Shown: positions 51,128 through 60,392, numbered from the stretch's first letter. The stretch is DNA of 64,000 nt from Micromonospora humi (GCF_900090105.1 NZ_FMDM01000001.1:124001-188000); one strand, 5' to 3'. Notes: a model not told the origin generated them from the sequence alone. Translations and numbers: made by a program.

Positions 51128-51966
51128 CCGCCCGCTGGGCCGACGGCGGCGGGCTGCTGCCCGCCGCCGGGATCCCCGGCGGTGAACTGGCCGACGTGGT
51201 CGCGGCGGCGGACTTCGCGGTGCTGCCGGTCGGCGCGGTCGAGTGGCACGGGCCGCACCTGCCGCTCGGCGCCGACCTGATCCTCGCCGAGGGCTTCGCC
51301 TCCGAGAGCGCCGCCCCCGGGCCCGGCCCGCGCGGCGTGCTGTTCCCGGCCGTCGCCTACGCGGCCTGCCCCGGGCAGACCCGGCCCTGGCCGGGCACGG
51401 TGGCGATCCGCCCCGAGATCGCGGTCGGCTACCTCGCCGACGTGATCGAGGGCATCGTCGCCGCCGGCTTCCCCCGGCTGCTGGTCGTCAACGGCCACGA
51501 CGCCAACATGTCCACAGTGCGGGCCGCCATGGAGTGGGTCTCCGGGCGGCGCACCGCCAGCCTGCTGCTGGTCAACTGGTTCCAGCTGGTCACCCCGGCG
51601 GAGACCGGCGAGCTGTACGGCGACGTGATCGCCCGCGGTCACGGCGGCGCGTACGAGACGTCCGGGGTGCTCGGCTTCGCGCCGGAGACGGTGCGCCTGG
51701 CCGCCGCCGCCGACCTGCCGCCGCGACCGAAGCTGCCGGTGACGCACCCGTACGTGCTGGTCGAGTCCCGGCCCGACCCGTGGCAGGGCTGGTCCGGGCA
51801 CGTCTCGCGGGCCACCGAGCAGGCCGGCCGCACGGTGCGCACCACCGCCGGCGCGCGGCTGCGCGAGATCGTCGCCGCCTGGGTGGCCGCACCGATGCCG
51901 GCCCCGCCCACCGCCGACCCGCTGCCCGACTCGCCGCCCGATCCGTTGCCCGAGGAGGACGCGTGA
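51115..51966 (+). CDS. Creatininase-family amidohydrolase
   Basis: A 283-residue protein. GTG at 51115 has GGGAGG 7-8 bases upstream; GTG at 51124, overlapping the permease stop as GTGA, is an alternative. The metal-site motifs of the creatininase family are intact: VLPVGAVEWHGPHLPLGADLILAE, VNGHDANMSTV and ARGHGGAYETSGVL. The family includes creatininase, FAPy-type deamidases and MftE-like peptidases, all opening C-N bonds with a divalent metal pair. The Pro-rich acidic tail of about 25 residues is unusual. It probably performs the first hydrolysis of the imported compound. Confidence 0.85.
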   Translation: MDGVTARWADGGGLLPAAGIPGGELADVVAAADFAVLPVGAVEWHGPHLPLGADLILAEGFASESAAPGPGPRGVLFPAVAYAACPGQTRPWPGTVAIRPEIAVGYLADVIEGIVAAGFPRLLVVNGHDANMSTVRAAMEWVSGRRTASLLLVNWFQLVTPAETGELYGDVIARGHGGAYETSGVLGFAPETVRLAAAADLPPRPKLPVTHPYVLVESRPDPWQGWSGHVSRATEQAGRTVRTTAGARLREIVAAWVAAPMPAPPTADPLPDSPPDPLPEEDA

Positions 51967-52934
51967 CCGCCGACCGGGGACTGGACGTCGTCGACTTCCA
52001 CCTGCACTTCCGTATCGGCGCGGACGAGACGGTCCACGCCTGCGAGGAGGCCGCCGGGATGCACCCGGGCGGCGCGCACGAGCGGGAGGTGCGGGCCGCC
52101 GGCTCCGCGCCGTACGCCCGGCAGTGGCGCCGGGCCTGGAGCTTCCCGGAGCCGGAACCGCCCGCCGAGCGCTGGCAGGACGAGGCGGACCGGTGGGTCG
52201 ACGAACTGCGCGCCGCCCGGGTGCGCCGGGCCGTCTTCGTCACCGGCGGCGGCAACGACGCGCTGGCCGACGTGGTCGACCGGCACCCCGACCTGCTGCT
52301 CGGCCTCGCCCACCACGACCCCTGTTCGCCGGACGCGGCGGTCGAGCTGGAGCGCGCGGTCACCGAGCGGGGGCTGCGCGGGCTGAAACTGTTCGCGCCG
52401 CTGCTGCGCGGCCCGCTCGACCACGAGGACCTGGACCCGCTCTGGGCCACCGCCCAACGCCTCGGCGTGCCGGTGCTGATCCACATCGGTCACTACGGCA
52501 GCGCCGGCGGCCTCCCCGTCGGCCGGTACGGCGGCCCGGACGAGCTGGTCCGGATGGCCCGTCGCTTCCCCGAGCTGGCCGTGGTGGTGCCGCACTTCGG
52601 CGTGCAGCACGTGCAGGAGCTGTTCTTCGCCGCCTGGGGCTGCCCCAACATCTCCATCGACACGTCCGGCTCGAACCAGTGGGTCCGCTGGATGCCCTAC
52701 CGGCTCACGCTGGAGGACCTGTTCCGCCGCGCCTACGAGACGATCGGCCCGCACCGCATCGTGTTCGGCAGCGACTCGTCCTGGTTCCCGCGCGGCTACG
52801 TCACCCGCTACCTCGACGACCAGCTGCGCGTCTGCCACGAGCTGGGCCTGCCCGAGGACCACCTGCGCGCGATCTTCGCCGGGAACGCCGAGCGACTGCT
52901 CGGCCTGACCGCGGACCGGAAGGAAACCCGATGA
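51963..52934 (+). CDS. Amidohydrolase (TIM-barrel metal-dependent hydrolase)
   Basis: A 323-residue amidohydrolase_2-type enzyme: metal-binding VDFHLHFRIG, LKLFAPLLRG, VLIHIGHYG, VVVPHFGVQHVQELFFAAWGCPNISIDTSG, and catalytic Asp in RIVFGSDSSWFPRGYV. GTG start overlaps the creatininase stop. This superfamily hydrolyses or decarboxylates small carboxylates, lactones and amides. It probably acts right after the creatininase-like step. Confidence 0.85.
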   Translation: MTADRGLDVVDFHLHFRIGADETVHACEEAAGMHPGGAHEREVRAAGSAPYARQWRRAWSFPEPEPPAERWQDEADRWVDELRAARVRRAVFVTGGGNDALADVVDRHPDLLLGLAHHDPCSPDAAVELERAVTERGLRGLKLFAPLLRGPLDHEDLDPLWATAQRLGVPVLIHIGHYGSAGGLPVGRYGGPDELVRMARRFPELAVVVPHFGVQHVQELFFAAWGCPNISIDTSGSNQWVRWMPYRLTLEDLFRRAYETIGPHRIVFGSDSSWFPRGYVTRYLDDQLRVCHELGLPEDHLRAIFAGNAERLLGLTADRKETR

Positions 52935-54388
52935 GCACGCTGACCACCTACCAGCGCAACCACCTGGCGCCGACGTACGACCACCACGTCGGCAAGCTCT
53001 ATCCGGCGATGGTGCGCGCCAGCCAGGCGCACGTGGTGATGCTGACCGAGCAGGGGCTGATCCCGGCCGAGCGGGGGGCCCGGCTGCTGCGCGGGCTGGC
53101 CGAGCTGCGCGCCGACACCACCGCCACCCCGGCGTACGACGGCAGCTTCGAGGACACCTACTACCTGCTGGAGAAGCGGCTCGCCGCGGCGTGCGGCATC
53201 CCCACGTCCGAGCTGGACGTGCAGCTCGCCCGCAGCCGCAACGACCTGGACGCCGGCGTGTTCCGGATGCTGCTGCGCGACCAGCTCGTCGAGGTGCTCC
53301 AGCGGGTGCTGGACACCGGGCGCACCGCCCTGGACCAGGCCGACCGGTACGCCGACGTGGTCATCACCGGCTACACCCACCGCCGCCCGGCCCAGCCCAC
53401 CACGATCGGGCACGCGCTCGCCGGCTACGCCGAGGCGCTCGCCGGTCAGGCCGCCACCTACGCCGACGTGATCGACCAGCTCAACGTCTCGCCGCTGGGC
53501 TCCTGCGCGTTCGCCGGCACCGACCTGGACATCGACCCGGCCCGGTTGGCCGAGCTGCTCGGCTTCGCCGGCCTGGTCACCAACTCGTACGAGGCCGTCG
53601 CCGGCGCCGACCACCTGGTCCGGGTCGGCACGATCAACGCCCGCGCGCTGGCCACCGGCGCCCGGCTGGCGCGCACGCTGATGGACTGGCTGAGCTGGCA
53701 GTGGGTGACCACCCCGGGTGACTTCACCCAGGGCAGCAGCATCATGCCGCAGAAGCGCAACCCGGTGGTGCTGGAGCACCTGGTCTCCTACGCCGGTCAG
53801 GCCGCCGCGGACGCCGCCTCGGTGCTCAACAACGTCGGCGCCGCCTGGTGGGAGGACTCCAACAACGCCACCACCGACGTGCAGGTGCGGCTCTGGGAGA
53901 GCAACGACCGGGCGGAGCGGTTCTTCGCGCTGGTCGGCGGCTTCCTCGCCGAGATCGCGCCGCTGAACCCGCCGAGCCGGGAGGAGATCGTCGCCTCCGG
54001 CGCCACCACCACCGCCGCCGCGGACGCGCTGACCCGCCACGGGGTGCCGTTCCGGGCCGCGCACTCGCTGGTCGGCCGGCTGGTGCGCGCCGGCGGGCCG
54101 GACACCTGGACCCCCGAGGGCGTACGCGCCGCCGCCGCCGATGTCGCCGGCGAGCTGGACGACGCGGCGGTGGCCGACCTGATCGCCGCCGCCGTCCGCC
54201 CGGAGCTGGTCCTCCGGCGGGCCCAGGCCGACGGGCCGGGCGCCGCCGCGGTCCGCGCCCAGGTGGGTGTGCTGCGGGCCGCGCTGGAGCCGGTCGCCGA
54301 CCGGCTGGACGCGGTGCGGGGCCTGCTGCGCCGCGCCGACGAGGCGCTGGACGCCGTCGCCGCCGAGCTGGGAGCCAACCGAGCGTGA
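52931..54388 (+). CDS. Argininosuccinate-lyase-like enzyme (fumarase/aspartase superfamily)
   Basis: A 485-residue lyase, ATGA-coupled to the amidohydrolase. It has the superfamily segments LDVQLARSRNDLDAGVFRMLLRD, ITGYTHRRPAQPTTIGHALAGYAEAL, SPLGSCAFAGTDLDID and the signature GSSIMPQKRNP. It differs from housekeeping ArgH in the second segment (HRRPAQPTT, where ArgH has HLQ.AQP) and is embedded in a catabolic operon, so it more likely cleaves a related N-succinyl or carboxyethyl amine by beta-elimination. Confidence 0.85.
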   Translation: MSTLTTYQRNHLAPTYDHHVGKLYPAMVRASQAHVVMLTEQGLIPAERGARLLRGLAELRADTTATPAYDGSFEDTYYLLEKRLAAACGIPTSELDVQLARSRNDLDAGVFRMLLRDQLVEVLQRVLDTGRTALDQADRYADVVITGYTHRRPAQPTTIGHALAGYAEALAGQAATYADVIDQLNVSPLGSCAFAGTDLDIDPARLAELLGFAGLVTNSYEAVAGADHLVRVGTINARALATGARLARTLMDWLSWQWVTTPGDFTQGSSIMPQKRNPVVLEHLVSYAGQAAADAASVLNNVGAAWWEDSNNATTDVQVRLWESNDRAERFFALVGGFLAEIAPLNPPSREEIVASGATTTAAADALTRHGVPFRAAHSLVGRLVRAGGPDTWTPEGVRAAAADVAGELDDAAVADLIAAAVRPELVLRRAQADGPGAAAVRAQVGVLRAALEPVADRLDAVRGLLRRADEALDAVAAELGANRA

Positions 54389-54389
54389 G

Positions 54390-54487
54390 AGCCCCGCAGT
54401 CGCGAACGGAGATCACATCGTGAGCGCGAGGAGTGAGCCGGGTTTGCAAGCCCCGCAGTCGCGAACGGAGATCACATCGTGAGCGCG
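54390..54487 (+). repeat. 39-base direct repeat carrying a ribosome site and start codon
   Basis: The sequence AGCCCCGCAGTCGCGAACGG and the 19 bases after it occur identically at 54390-54428 and 54449-54487, 59 bases apart. Each copy includes GGAG and a GTG, so the start region of the ROK kinase gene is duplicated just upstream of itself. Confidence 0.95.
54420..54482 (+). CDS. 20-residue ORF created by the direct repeat
   Basis: The GTG in the first repeat copy opens a 20-codon frame (MSARSEPGLQAPQSRTEITS) that stops in the second copy, overlapping the kinase GTG by 4 bases (GTGA). Its ribosome site is identical to that of the kinase. It may only be a coupling leader. Confidence 0.35.
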   Translation: MSARSEPGLQAPQSRTEITS

Positions 54488-55399
54488 CGGCTCTCCGGTC
54501 CGCCCGCCGCCGGTACGCGCGGCGCGGGGCTGCTGCTCGGCATCGACTTCGGTGGCACCAAGATGGCGGTCGGGGTGTCCGACGCCGACGGCCGGCTGCT
54601 GGCCCACCGCCGGGTGCCCACCCACGCCGAGCAGGGCGCGCCGCAGGCGCTGGCCCGGGCGCTGGCGCTCGCCGGTGACCTGGTCGGCGAGGTCGGTGGC
54701 CCGCTCGCCGCGGCCGGGGTGGCCTCGCCCGGCGTGGTGCGCCCGGACGGCATCGACCTGGCGCCCAACGTGCCCGGCTGGGAGCGGCTGCGGCTGGCCG
54801 ACGCGGTCCGCGACGCGTTGGACGTGCCCCGGGTCGCGGTGGACAACGACCTGAACGCCGCCGCCCTGGCCGAGCTGCGTCACGGCGCCCTGCGCGGCGT
54901 CGACCCCGGCCTGGTGGTGGGGATCGGGACCGGGGTGGCCGCGGCCGTCACGGTTGGCGGCGCGGTGCTGCCCGGTCACCGTGGCGCGGCCGGCGAGATC
55001 GGGTACGCGGTGGCCGGCGGCCCCTGGCCGGGGACGATGCTGGAGCTGGACTTCTCCGGCCGGGCGCTGGACCGGCTCGCCGCCGACCTCGACGTGCCCG
55101 GCGGGACGGCCGGTCTCGCCGCCGCCGCCGAGCAGCCGGGCGCGGCGCGTGACGCGCTGGCCGCCCGGGTCGACGAGGCGGCCCGCGCGCTGGCTACCTG
55201 CTGCCTGCTGCTCGATCCACAGCGGATCGTGCTGGTCGGCGGCGTCACCCGCAGCGGGTTGATCCGGCGGATGCTCGTCGACCGGCTCACCGAGGCGCTG
55301 CCGCACCCGCCCGACGTGGTGCGGTCCGACTTCGCCGACGACGCGGCGTTGTACGGCGCGCTGGCCCTGGCCCGGGACACGGTGCCCGCGTCACTGTAG
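54479..55399 (+). CDS. ROK-family sugar kinase
   Basis: A 306-residue kinase: phosphate loop LLGIDFGGTKMAVGVSD, ASPGVVRPDGIDLAPNVPGW, catalytic Asp in VAVDNDLNAAALAELRHG, VVGIGTGVAAAVTVGGAVLPGHRGAAGEIGY, and RIVLVGGVTRSG. The Cys-rich zinc motif normally following GEIG is absent (AVAGGPWPGTMLEL). It would phosphorylate a sugar or amino-sugar-like product and ends the operon headed by a ROK regulator. Confidence 0.87.
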   Translation: MSARLSGPPAAGTRGAGLLLGIDFGGTKMAVGVSDADGRLLAHRRVPTHAEQGAPQALARALALAGDLVGEVGGPLAAAGVASPGVVRPDGIDLAPNVPGWERLRLADAVRDALDVPRVAVDNDLNAAALAELRHGALRGVDPGLVVGIGTGVAAAVTVGGAVLPGHRGAAGEIGYAVAGGPWPGTMLELDFSGRALDRLAADLDVPGGTAGLAAAAEQPGAARDALAARVDEAARALATCCLLLDPQRIVLVGGVTRSGLIRRMLVDRLTEALPHPPDVVRSDFADDAALYGALALARDTVPASL

Positions 55400-55646
55400 T
55401 GTGCGTCACATTTTCCGGCGCTCACGGCGGCCGGGTCCGGACCCGCGATCCCTTGCCGGGCAACGGATCCCACCAGGTGGAGCGCGGTCGCGCGGTGGGG
55501 GAGGATGCCGCCCGGGTACGCACCGGAACGGTGTCGGCACCGATCGTGAAGGCCGAGCAGATGTCGGCGATCGTGAATTTGCAGCCGTCATTACGCTGCG
55601 GGTGGTTGATCGCCGGAACCACGGACGACAGGTGGAAGAACCTCAG

Positions 55647-56645
55647 ATGAGTGACAATCACCCTCCCTACGGAGGCTATCCGGACCCGAACGCCGGAGCG
55701 TGGGGCAACCAGCCCGACCCCAACGCCCCGTACGGCCAGCAGCCGGCCTCCGGCGCGCCCTACGGTGGGCAGCCCGGTTCGGGCGCGCCCTACGGCACCC
55801 CGCCGGCGTCCGGCGCCCCGTACGGCGCGCAGCCGGGTTCCGGCGCCCCGTACGGCGCGCAGCCCGGGGCTCCGTACCCGGGTCAGCCCGGCTATCCCGG
55901 GCAGCCGGCGCCGTTCGCGGCGGCCCCGCCGCCCGGCGGCCGGTCGAAGAAGGGCCTGATCGTCGGCCTCGCCGCCGGCGCGGTGACGTTGACGTTGCTC
56001 TGCTGCGGCGGCGGTCTCGCCTACGTCGCGTTCGGCGGCGACGACAAGGACGACCCGACGCCGATCGCCTCCGGCAGTGCCACCCCGGGGCCGACCTCGG
56101 CCCCCACCGAGTCTCCGTCGGAGTCGACCGGGCCGGACGAGCCCACCAACAACGACGCCACGACCGCCCGCTACTCCAGCGACCTGTCCGCGGTCTGCGA
56201 GGGCGGTTCGATCCTCAACGCCGCCCCGTACACCGGGCCGTCGACCGCGAAGGCGTACGTCTTCTCCAACGCCCCGGACCGGCCGACGTTCTGGTCGCAG
56301 AAGTCGTTCAGCTCGGACAAGCGCTACTACGCCAAGTCGGCGGACTTCGCCACCGCGTCGGTGATCGGCTGCCTCAAGATGGTCGACGGCAGCGAGGGCG
56401 CGCCGAAGAAGTGCCAGTACAAGGCCACCGACGGCAAGATCGTCACGGTCGACTACATCTCCTCGCGGTACACGCTGACGTTCCACGCGGCCAAGACCGG
56501 GGAGAAGATCGGCGACGGCGGCACGGTGACCGCGCCGGCCGCCCGCTGCCCGAGCTTCATCTCCTACAACAAGGTGACGATGAAGTCGTACGCGGCCCCG
56601 GACAGCGGCACCATCGAGGCGGCGCTGGACCGGTTCCTGAAGTAA
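55647..56645 (+). CDS. Membrane-anchored protein with repetitive Pro/Gly/Tyr-rich N-terminus
   Basis: A 332-residue protein. Residues 1-100 are low complexity, with a repeated SGAPYG(A/G)QPG unit; a membrane segment follows at about 107-130 (GLIVGLAAGAVTLTLLCCGG), then a Ser/Thr/Pro-rich linker and an extracellular domain of about 165 residues with conserved-looking Cys (LSAVCEGG, IGCLKMVDG, KKCQYK, ARCPSF), probably two disulfides. No enzyme motif is seen. This architecture is common in actinomycete surface proteins of unknown role. Confidence 0.8.
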   Translation: MSDNHPPYGGYPDPNAGAWGNQPDPNAPYGQQPASGAPYGGQPGSGAPYGTPPASGAPYGAQPGSGAPYGAQPGAPYPGQPGYPGQPAPFAAAPPPGGRSKKGLIVGLAAGAVTLTLLCCGGGLAYVAFGGDDKDDPTPIASGSATPGPTSAPTESPSESTGPDEPTNNDATTARYSSDLSAVCEGGSILNAAPYTGPSTAKAYVFSNAPDRPTFWSQKSFSSDKRYYAKSADFATASVIGCLKMVDGSEGAPKKCQYKATDGKIVTVDYISSRYTLTFHAAKTGEKIGDGGTVTAPAARCPSFISYNKVTMKSYAAPDSGTIEAALDRFLK

Positions 56646-56657
56646 CGAGCGTTAACA

Positions 56658-56697
56658 GGGGGCCCCGCTTATGCAGAATGCGTTAAGCGGGGCCCCC
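56658..56697. terminator. GGGGCCCC-type hairpin between convergent genes
   Basis: GGGGGCCCCGCTTA (56658-56671) is complementary to TAAGCGGGGCCCCC (56684-56697), with a 12-base loop. It begins 12 bases after one stop and 3 bases beyond the other. It belongs to the same hairpin type as 20311-20365. Confidence 0.85.
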
Positions 56698-56700
56698 GCC

Positions 56701-58509
56701 TTACGGGCATTCGTTGGCGAAGATCCGGAGCAGCTCCGGCAGGTGGAAGCGTTGGCCCAGGCCGCCGGAGTCGACCGGCACCAGCATGTTGTGCTGGACC
56801 AGGTGCTCGACCAGCCGGTTGGCCTGCTGCCGGGGCAGGCGCAGGATCTCCACCGCGCTGGTCGGGGTGATCAGCGAGTCGGCGGCGGCCAGCTCGCGCA
56901 GCGCCCGGCGGGCGTCGACGTCCAGCCCCCGGTAGCTGACCGAGAGCGTGTCCCGCACCGAGATGTCCCCGACCACCAGCTCGGCGAGCCGGTTCTCCTC
57001 GATCTCCAGGTGCTCGGCGAAGCCGGGGAGCGCGCCGTCCGGCTGGGTGACCAGCCGGCTGCCGACGATCCGCAGGGCCAGCGGCAACTGGTCGCAGGCG
57101 TCGGCGATCCGGCCGAACACCTCCGGCTGCTCGCGGACCCGGGCCTCACCCGCGATCGTCGCCAGCAGCTCCACCGCCTCGTCCCGGTCCAGCGCGCCCA
57201 GCGTCAGCCGCCAGCCGACGTCCAGGTCCAGCAGGCGCTGGCGACTGTTGACCAGCACCAGGCTGCGGCCGGCGCCCGGCAGCAGCGGGCGGACCTGCTG
57301 CGCGCACTCGACGTCGTCGATGATGAGCAGCAGCCGCCGGCCGGCGAGCGCGCACCGCAGCACCGCGGCCCGCTCCCGGATGTCGTCGGACACGTCGGTC
57401 AGCGGCACCCCCAGCTCGACCAGTAGTTCCCGGATCAGCTCCCCGCTGCCGCGTGGCGGCTCGTCACCGCTGTCGAAGCTGACGAAGAGCTGCCCGTCGG
57501 GGAAGAGGTCGGCCAGCTCGTAGCCGCTGGACACCGAGAAGGACGACTTGCCCACGCCGGGCGCGCCGGAGACCAGCACGACGGCGGCGTGCTCGTCCGC
57601 GCCGGTCGAGTCGGCGATCCCCTCGGCGATGGCGCGGAGCTGGCCGGCGGTGGTGTCCCGGCCGACCAGGGACGGCGGTTTCATCGGCAGCGCCTGCCGG
57701 CCGGCCGGCGGCGTGGCCGGACCCGCACCGGCGGCCCGGCCGGACGGTGGACGGGCCTCGGCCGAGTCCGCGTCCAGCGCGTTCTGCAGGGCGCCCTGCA
57801 GGGTCGGGCCGGGATCGACGCCGAGTTCGTCGACGATGCCGCGCCGGGCCTGCTGGTAGGCGGCCAGCGCCTCGGCGACGCGCCCCTCGAGCGTCAGCGC
57901 GGTCACCAGTTGCGCCTGGTGGCGCTCGTCGAGCGGCTCCTCGGCCACCAGCCGGCGCAACGCCGGGATGACCCGGGCCGGCTGGCCCAGGCGCAGGCGC
58001 AGGTCGGTCAGCTCGGTGGTCATCTCGCGGTGCTGCTCCCGCAGCGCGGTGACCGCCGCGCCCAGCTCGGTGCCGAGATCCGGCAGGTCCTCCAGCGGAT
58101 GACCCCGCCACAGCCCGGCGGCCCGGTCGAACAGGTCGGCGGCGGCGTCCGGTCGGTCCTCCCGCGCGGCCCGACGCGCGTCGTCGGCGAGGCGCTGGAA
58201 CCGGAGCAGGTCCAGCTCGTGCTCGTCGACGCGCAGGTGGTAGCCGGTGCCGTCGTGGACCAGCCGGTCGGCCGAGTCGCCGCCGCGGTCCAGCACCTGC
58301 CGCAGCCGGTGCACGTACGTGCGCAGGTTGCGTACCGCCGATGCGGGCGGCGCGTCCGGCCAGAGGCCGTCGACCAGCCGGGCGGTGGAGACGGTGCGAC
58401 CCGGGCTCAACAGCAGCACGGCGAGCAGGAGCCGCGGTTTGGTGCCGGTCAGCGTGACCGCGCGGTCGCCCGCGGACAGGGTCAGCGGACCGAGAACACT
58501 GAACTGCAT
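56701..58509 (-). CDS. SARP-family transcriptional activator with NB-ARC domain
   Basis: A 602-residue AfsR/DnrI-type regulator starting at 58509. Residues 1-90 are the OmpR-like DNA-binding domain (MQFSVLGPLTLSAGD, RLLLAVLLLSPGRTVSTARLVDGLW); 95-240 the BTAD helical repeat domain (LDLLRFQRLADDARRA, ALAAYQQARRGIVDELGVDPG); from about 285 an NB-ARC ATPase (VVLVSGAPGVGKSSFSV, LLLIIDDVECAQQV). SARPs activate neighbouring biosynthetic genes. It lies downstream of, and codirectional with, the adenylation/dehydrogenase operon, with its own 100-base upstream gap, and is its likely activator. Confidence 0.9.
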   Translation of the reverse strand: MQFSVLGPLTLSAGDRAVTLTGTKPRLLLAVLLLSPGRTVSTARLVDGLWPDAPPASAVRNLRTYVHRLRQVLDRGGDSADRLVHDGTGYHLRVDEHELDLLRFQRLADDARRAAREDRPDAAADLFDRAAGLWRGHPLEDLPDLGTELGAAVTALREQHREMTTELTDLRLRLGQPARVIPALRRLVAEEPLDERHQAQLVTALTLEGRVAEALAAYQQARRGIVDELGVDPGPTLQGALQNALDADSAEARPPSGRAAGAGPATPPAGRQALPMKPPSLVGRDTTAGQLRAIAEGIADSTGADEHAAVVLVSGAPGVGKSSFSVSSGYELADLFPDGQLFVSFDSGDEPPRGSGELIRELLVELGVPLTDVSDDIRERAAVLRCALAGRRLLLIIDDVECAQQVRPLLPGAGRSLVLVNSRQRLLDLDVGWRLTLGALDRDEAVELLATIAGEARVREQPEVFGRIADACDQLPLALRIVGSRLVTQPDGALPGFAEHLEIEENRLAELVVGDISVRDTLSVSYRGLDVDARRALRELAAADSLITPTSAVEILRLPRQQANRLVEHLVQHNMLVPVDSGGLGQRFHLPELLRIFANECP

Positions 58510-58609
58510 GGATGTAGTCCCTCGCTCCGCAGTACCGTCCACAGTGTTGCGACGGCTGAATTTCCCACCTTCGGCTAGGAAATAACGCGCCCCCAGATGG
58601 TGAAAGGAC

Positions 58610-59566
58610 TCACCGATCGGGGTGCACTTCGTGACTCTGGGTGAGTTGCGCCGTCGCCCGGTGCGCCGCGTCGAGCACGGCGACCGCGTCCGCCACCTGA
58701 GCGCCCTCGGAGCGGCCGGTGCGGACCAGCTCGGCGAAGTCCTCCGCCTGGCGGGCCAGCGCCGCGTACATGGTGGCGTCCCCGTCGGCCGGGTCGAGGA
58801 ACATCAGCCGGACGTGGTCGCGGGTGCCGAACACCTCCACCGCGGCCATGTCCCCGCCCGGATAGTGCCGGCCGAGCGAGACCAGCGCGGTGCCGCCGCC
58901 GGAGAGGCCGAGCAACGCGTGCGCGCTGTCCACGTCCCGGCCGCGTACCGCCGGGTCGGTGACGTGCCCGGCCGGCTGGGCGGCGACCCGGGCGACGTCC
59001 TGCCCGGTCAGCCACCGGATCTGGTCGAACTCGTGCACCCCCATGTCCACGAAGATGCCGCCGCTGCCGGTGCGGAACGCCGCCGCGGGCGGCTCACCGT
59101 CCCACTGCGACGCGGCCACGAACAGCACCTCACCGAGCTCGCCGCCGGCGATCCGCTCGCGCAGCCGCCGCAGCTCGGGCACGTACCGGCGCCAGTAGGC
59201 GACCTGGAAGCCGACGCCGGCGGCCGCGGCGACCCGGCCGGCCTCCGCGGCCTCGGCCGCGTCCAGCCCGGCCGGCTTCTCGCACAGCACCGGCAGGCCC
59301 GCCTTCGCGGCGGCCGCGACCAGCGCGCCGTGCCGGCCGGTCGGCGCGGTCACCAGCAGACCGTCCGGCGCGGCGTCCGCGAGCATGTCCTCCACGCTCG
59401 GGTACGCCGGCAGCCCGGCGGCGACGACCGCCGCCCGCGCCTGCGGCACCGGGTCGACCACGTGGCTGATCCGAACCGTCCGGTGGCCCGCCAGCGCCCG
59501 CAGGTGGTGGCGGCCCATCCGCCCCGCACCCACCAGCGCCAGCCGGAACTCGTCATCGCTGCTCAT
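58610..59566 (-). CDS. Gfo/Idh/MocA-family oxidoreductase
   Basis: A 318-residue NAD(P)-dependent dehydrogenase: Rossmann motif LALVGAGRMGRHHLRAL, catalytic-type CEKPAGLDAAEAAE, and the C-terminal GGIFVDMGVHEFDQIRWLTG with His typical of inositol dehydrogenase-like members. It would oxidise a cyclitol or sugar hydroxyl. Its first 14 bases overlap the end of the phosphatase gene, so they are coupled; the two may supply a cyclitol or sugar building block. Confidence 0.87.
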   Translation of the reverse strand: MSSDDEFRLALVGAGRMGRHHLRALAGHRTVRISHVVDPVPQARAAVVAAGLPAYPSVEDMLADAAPDGLLVTAPTGRHGALVAAAAKAGLPVLCEKPAGLDAAEAAEAGRVAAAAGVGFQVAYWRRYVPELRRLRERIAGGELGEVLFVAASQWDGEPPAAAFRTGSGGIFVDMGVHEFDQIRWLTGQDVARVAAQPAGHVTDPAVRGRDVDSAHALLGLSGGGTALVSLGRHYPGGDMAAVEVFGTRDHVRLMFLDPADGDATMYAALARQAEDFAELVRTGRSEGAQVADAVAVLDAAHRATAQLTQSHEVHPDR

Positions 59567-60392
59567 CGTCGTTGCCCTCCTCGTCGTCGACGTGGTCCGT
59601 GCCCAGCCAGTCCGCCAGCGCCGCCACCACGGCCGGGGCGCCGGTGGCGAAGACGGTCTGCCCGTCCCGGCGCCACCGGCGGCTCACCCCGCCACCGGCC
59701 TCCACCAGCGCGGTGCCGGCGGCGACGTCCCACGCCGCGGGGTCGAAGCTGACGAACGCGTCCAACTCCCCGCAGGCCACCGCCGCCAGGTCGCAGACCG
59801 TGGAGCCGGAGTTGCGCAGGTCCGCGACGCGCGGCGCGAGGCCGACCAGCGCCTGGTAGGCCCGCCGCCGGGGGCCGGGCGCGTTCGGCACCGCGAACGC
59901 CACCAGCGCGTGCTCGGGCACCGCGTCGCGGTTGACCGCCACCGTGGCGTCGCCGTCGTGCGCGCCGTCGGCGTCGAGTACCAGGCAGGCGCCGGAGGCC
60001 GGTTGCAGGATGGTGGCCGCGACCACCCGGCCCTCGCCGTCGCCCACGTCGCAGCCCGCCGCCACGGCGATGCTGACCGCGTAGCGGCTCGCACCGTGGC
60101 TGAAGTTCAGCGTGCCGTCCAGCGGATCGACTATCCAGCGCAGGCCGGAGCAGCCGGCGCTCAGCCCGGACTCCTCGGCCAGCACGGCGTCCTGCGGGCG
60201 GTCGCGGGCGAGCAGGTCGAGGATCGCCCGTTCGCTGGCGTGGTCGGCCGTGGTCACCGGGTCCTGCGCCGCGCCCCCCTTGTGCACGGTCTGGAAGCCC
60301 CGGTGACGTGCCTGGCGGATGGCGTCCGCGCCGGCCCGCGCGGCGCGCAGGCTGAGGTGGCGCAGGTCGCCGGGCGCGGCGCCGATGCTCAT
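59553..60392 (-). CDS. Inositol-monophosphatase-family phosphatase
   Basis: A 279-residue enzyme of the IMPase/FBPase superfamily: KGGAAQDPVTTADHASERAIL, Glu in LAEESG, the metal motif WIVDPLDGTLNFSHG, and the second site FDPAAWDVAAGTALVEAGGG. Substrates in the family are inositol phosphate, histidinol phosphate and PAP; none can be chosen from sequence. ATGA overlap with the flavin reductase gene upstream. Confidence 0.87.
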   Translation of the reverse strand: MSIGAAPGDLRHLSLRAARAGADAIRQARHRGFQTVHKGGAAQDPVTTADHASERAILDLLARDRPQDAVLAEESGLSAGCSGLRWIVDPLDGTLNFSHGASRYAVSIAVAAGCDVGDGEGRVVAATILQPASGACLVLDADGAHDGDATVAVNRDAVPEHALVAFAVPNAPGPRRRAYQALVGLAPRVADLRNSGSTVCDLAAVACGELDAFVSFDPAAWDVAAGTALVEAGGGVSRRWRRDGQTVFATGAPAVVAALADWLGTDHVDDEEGNDDEQR

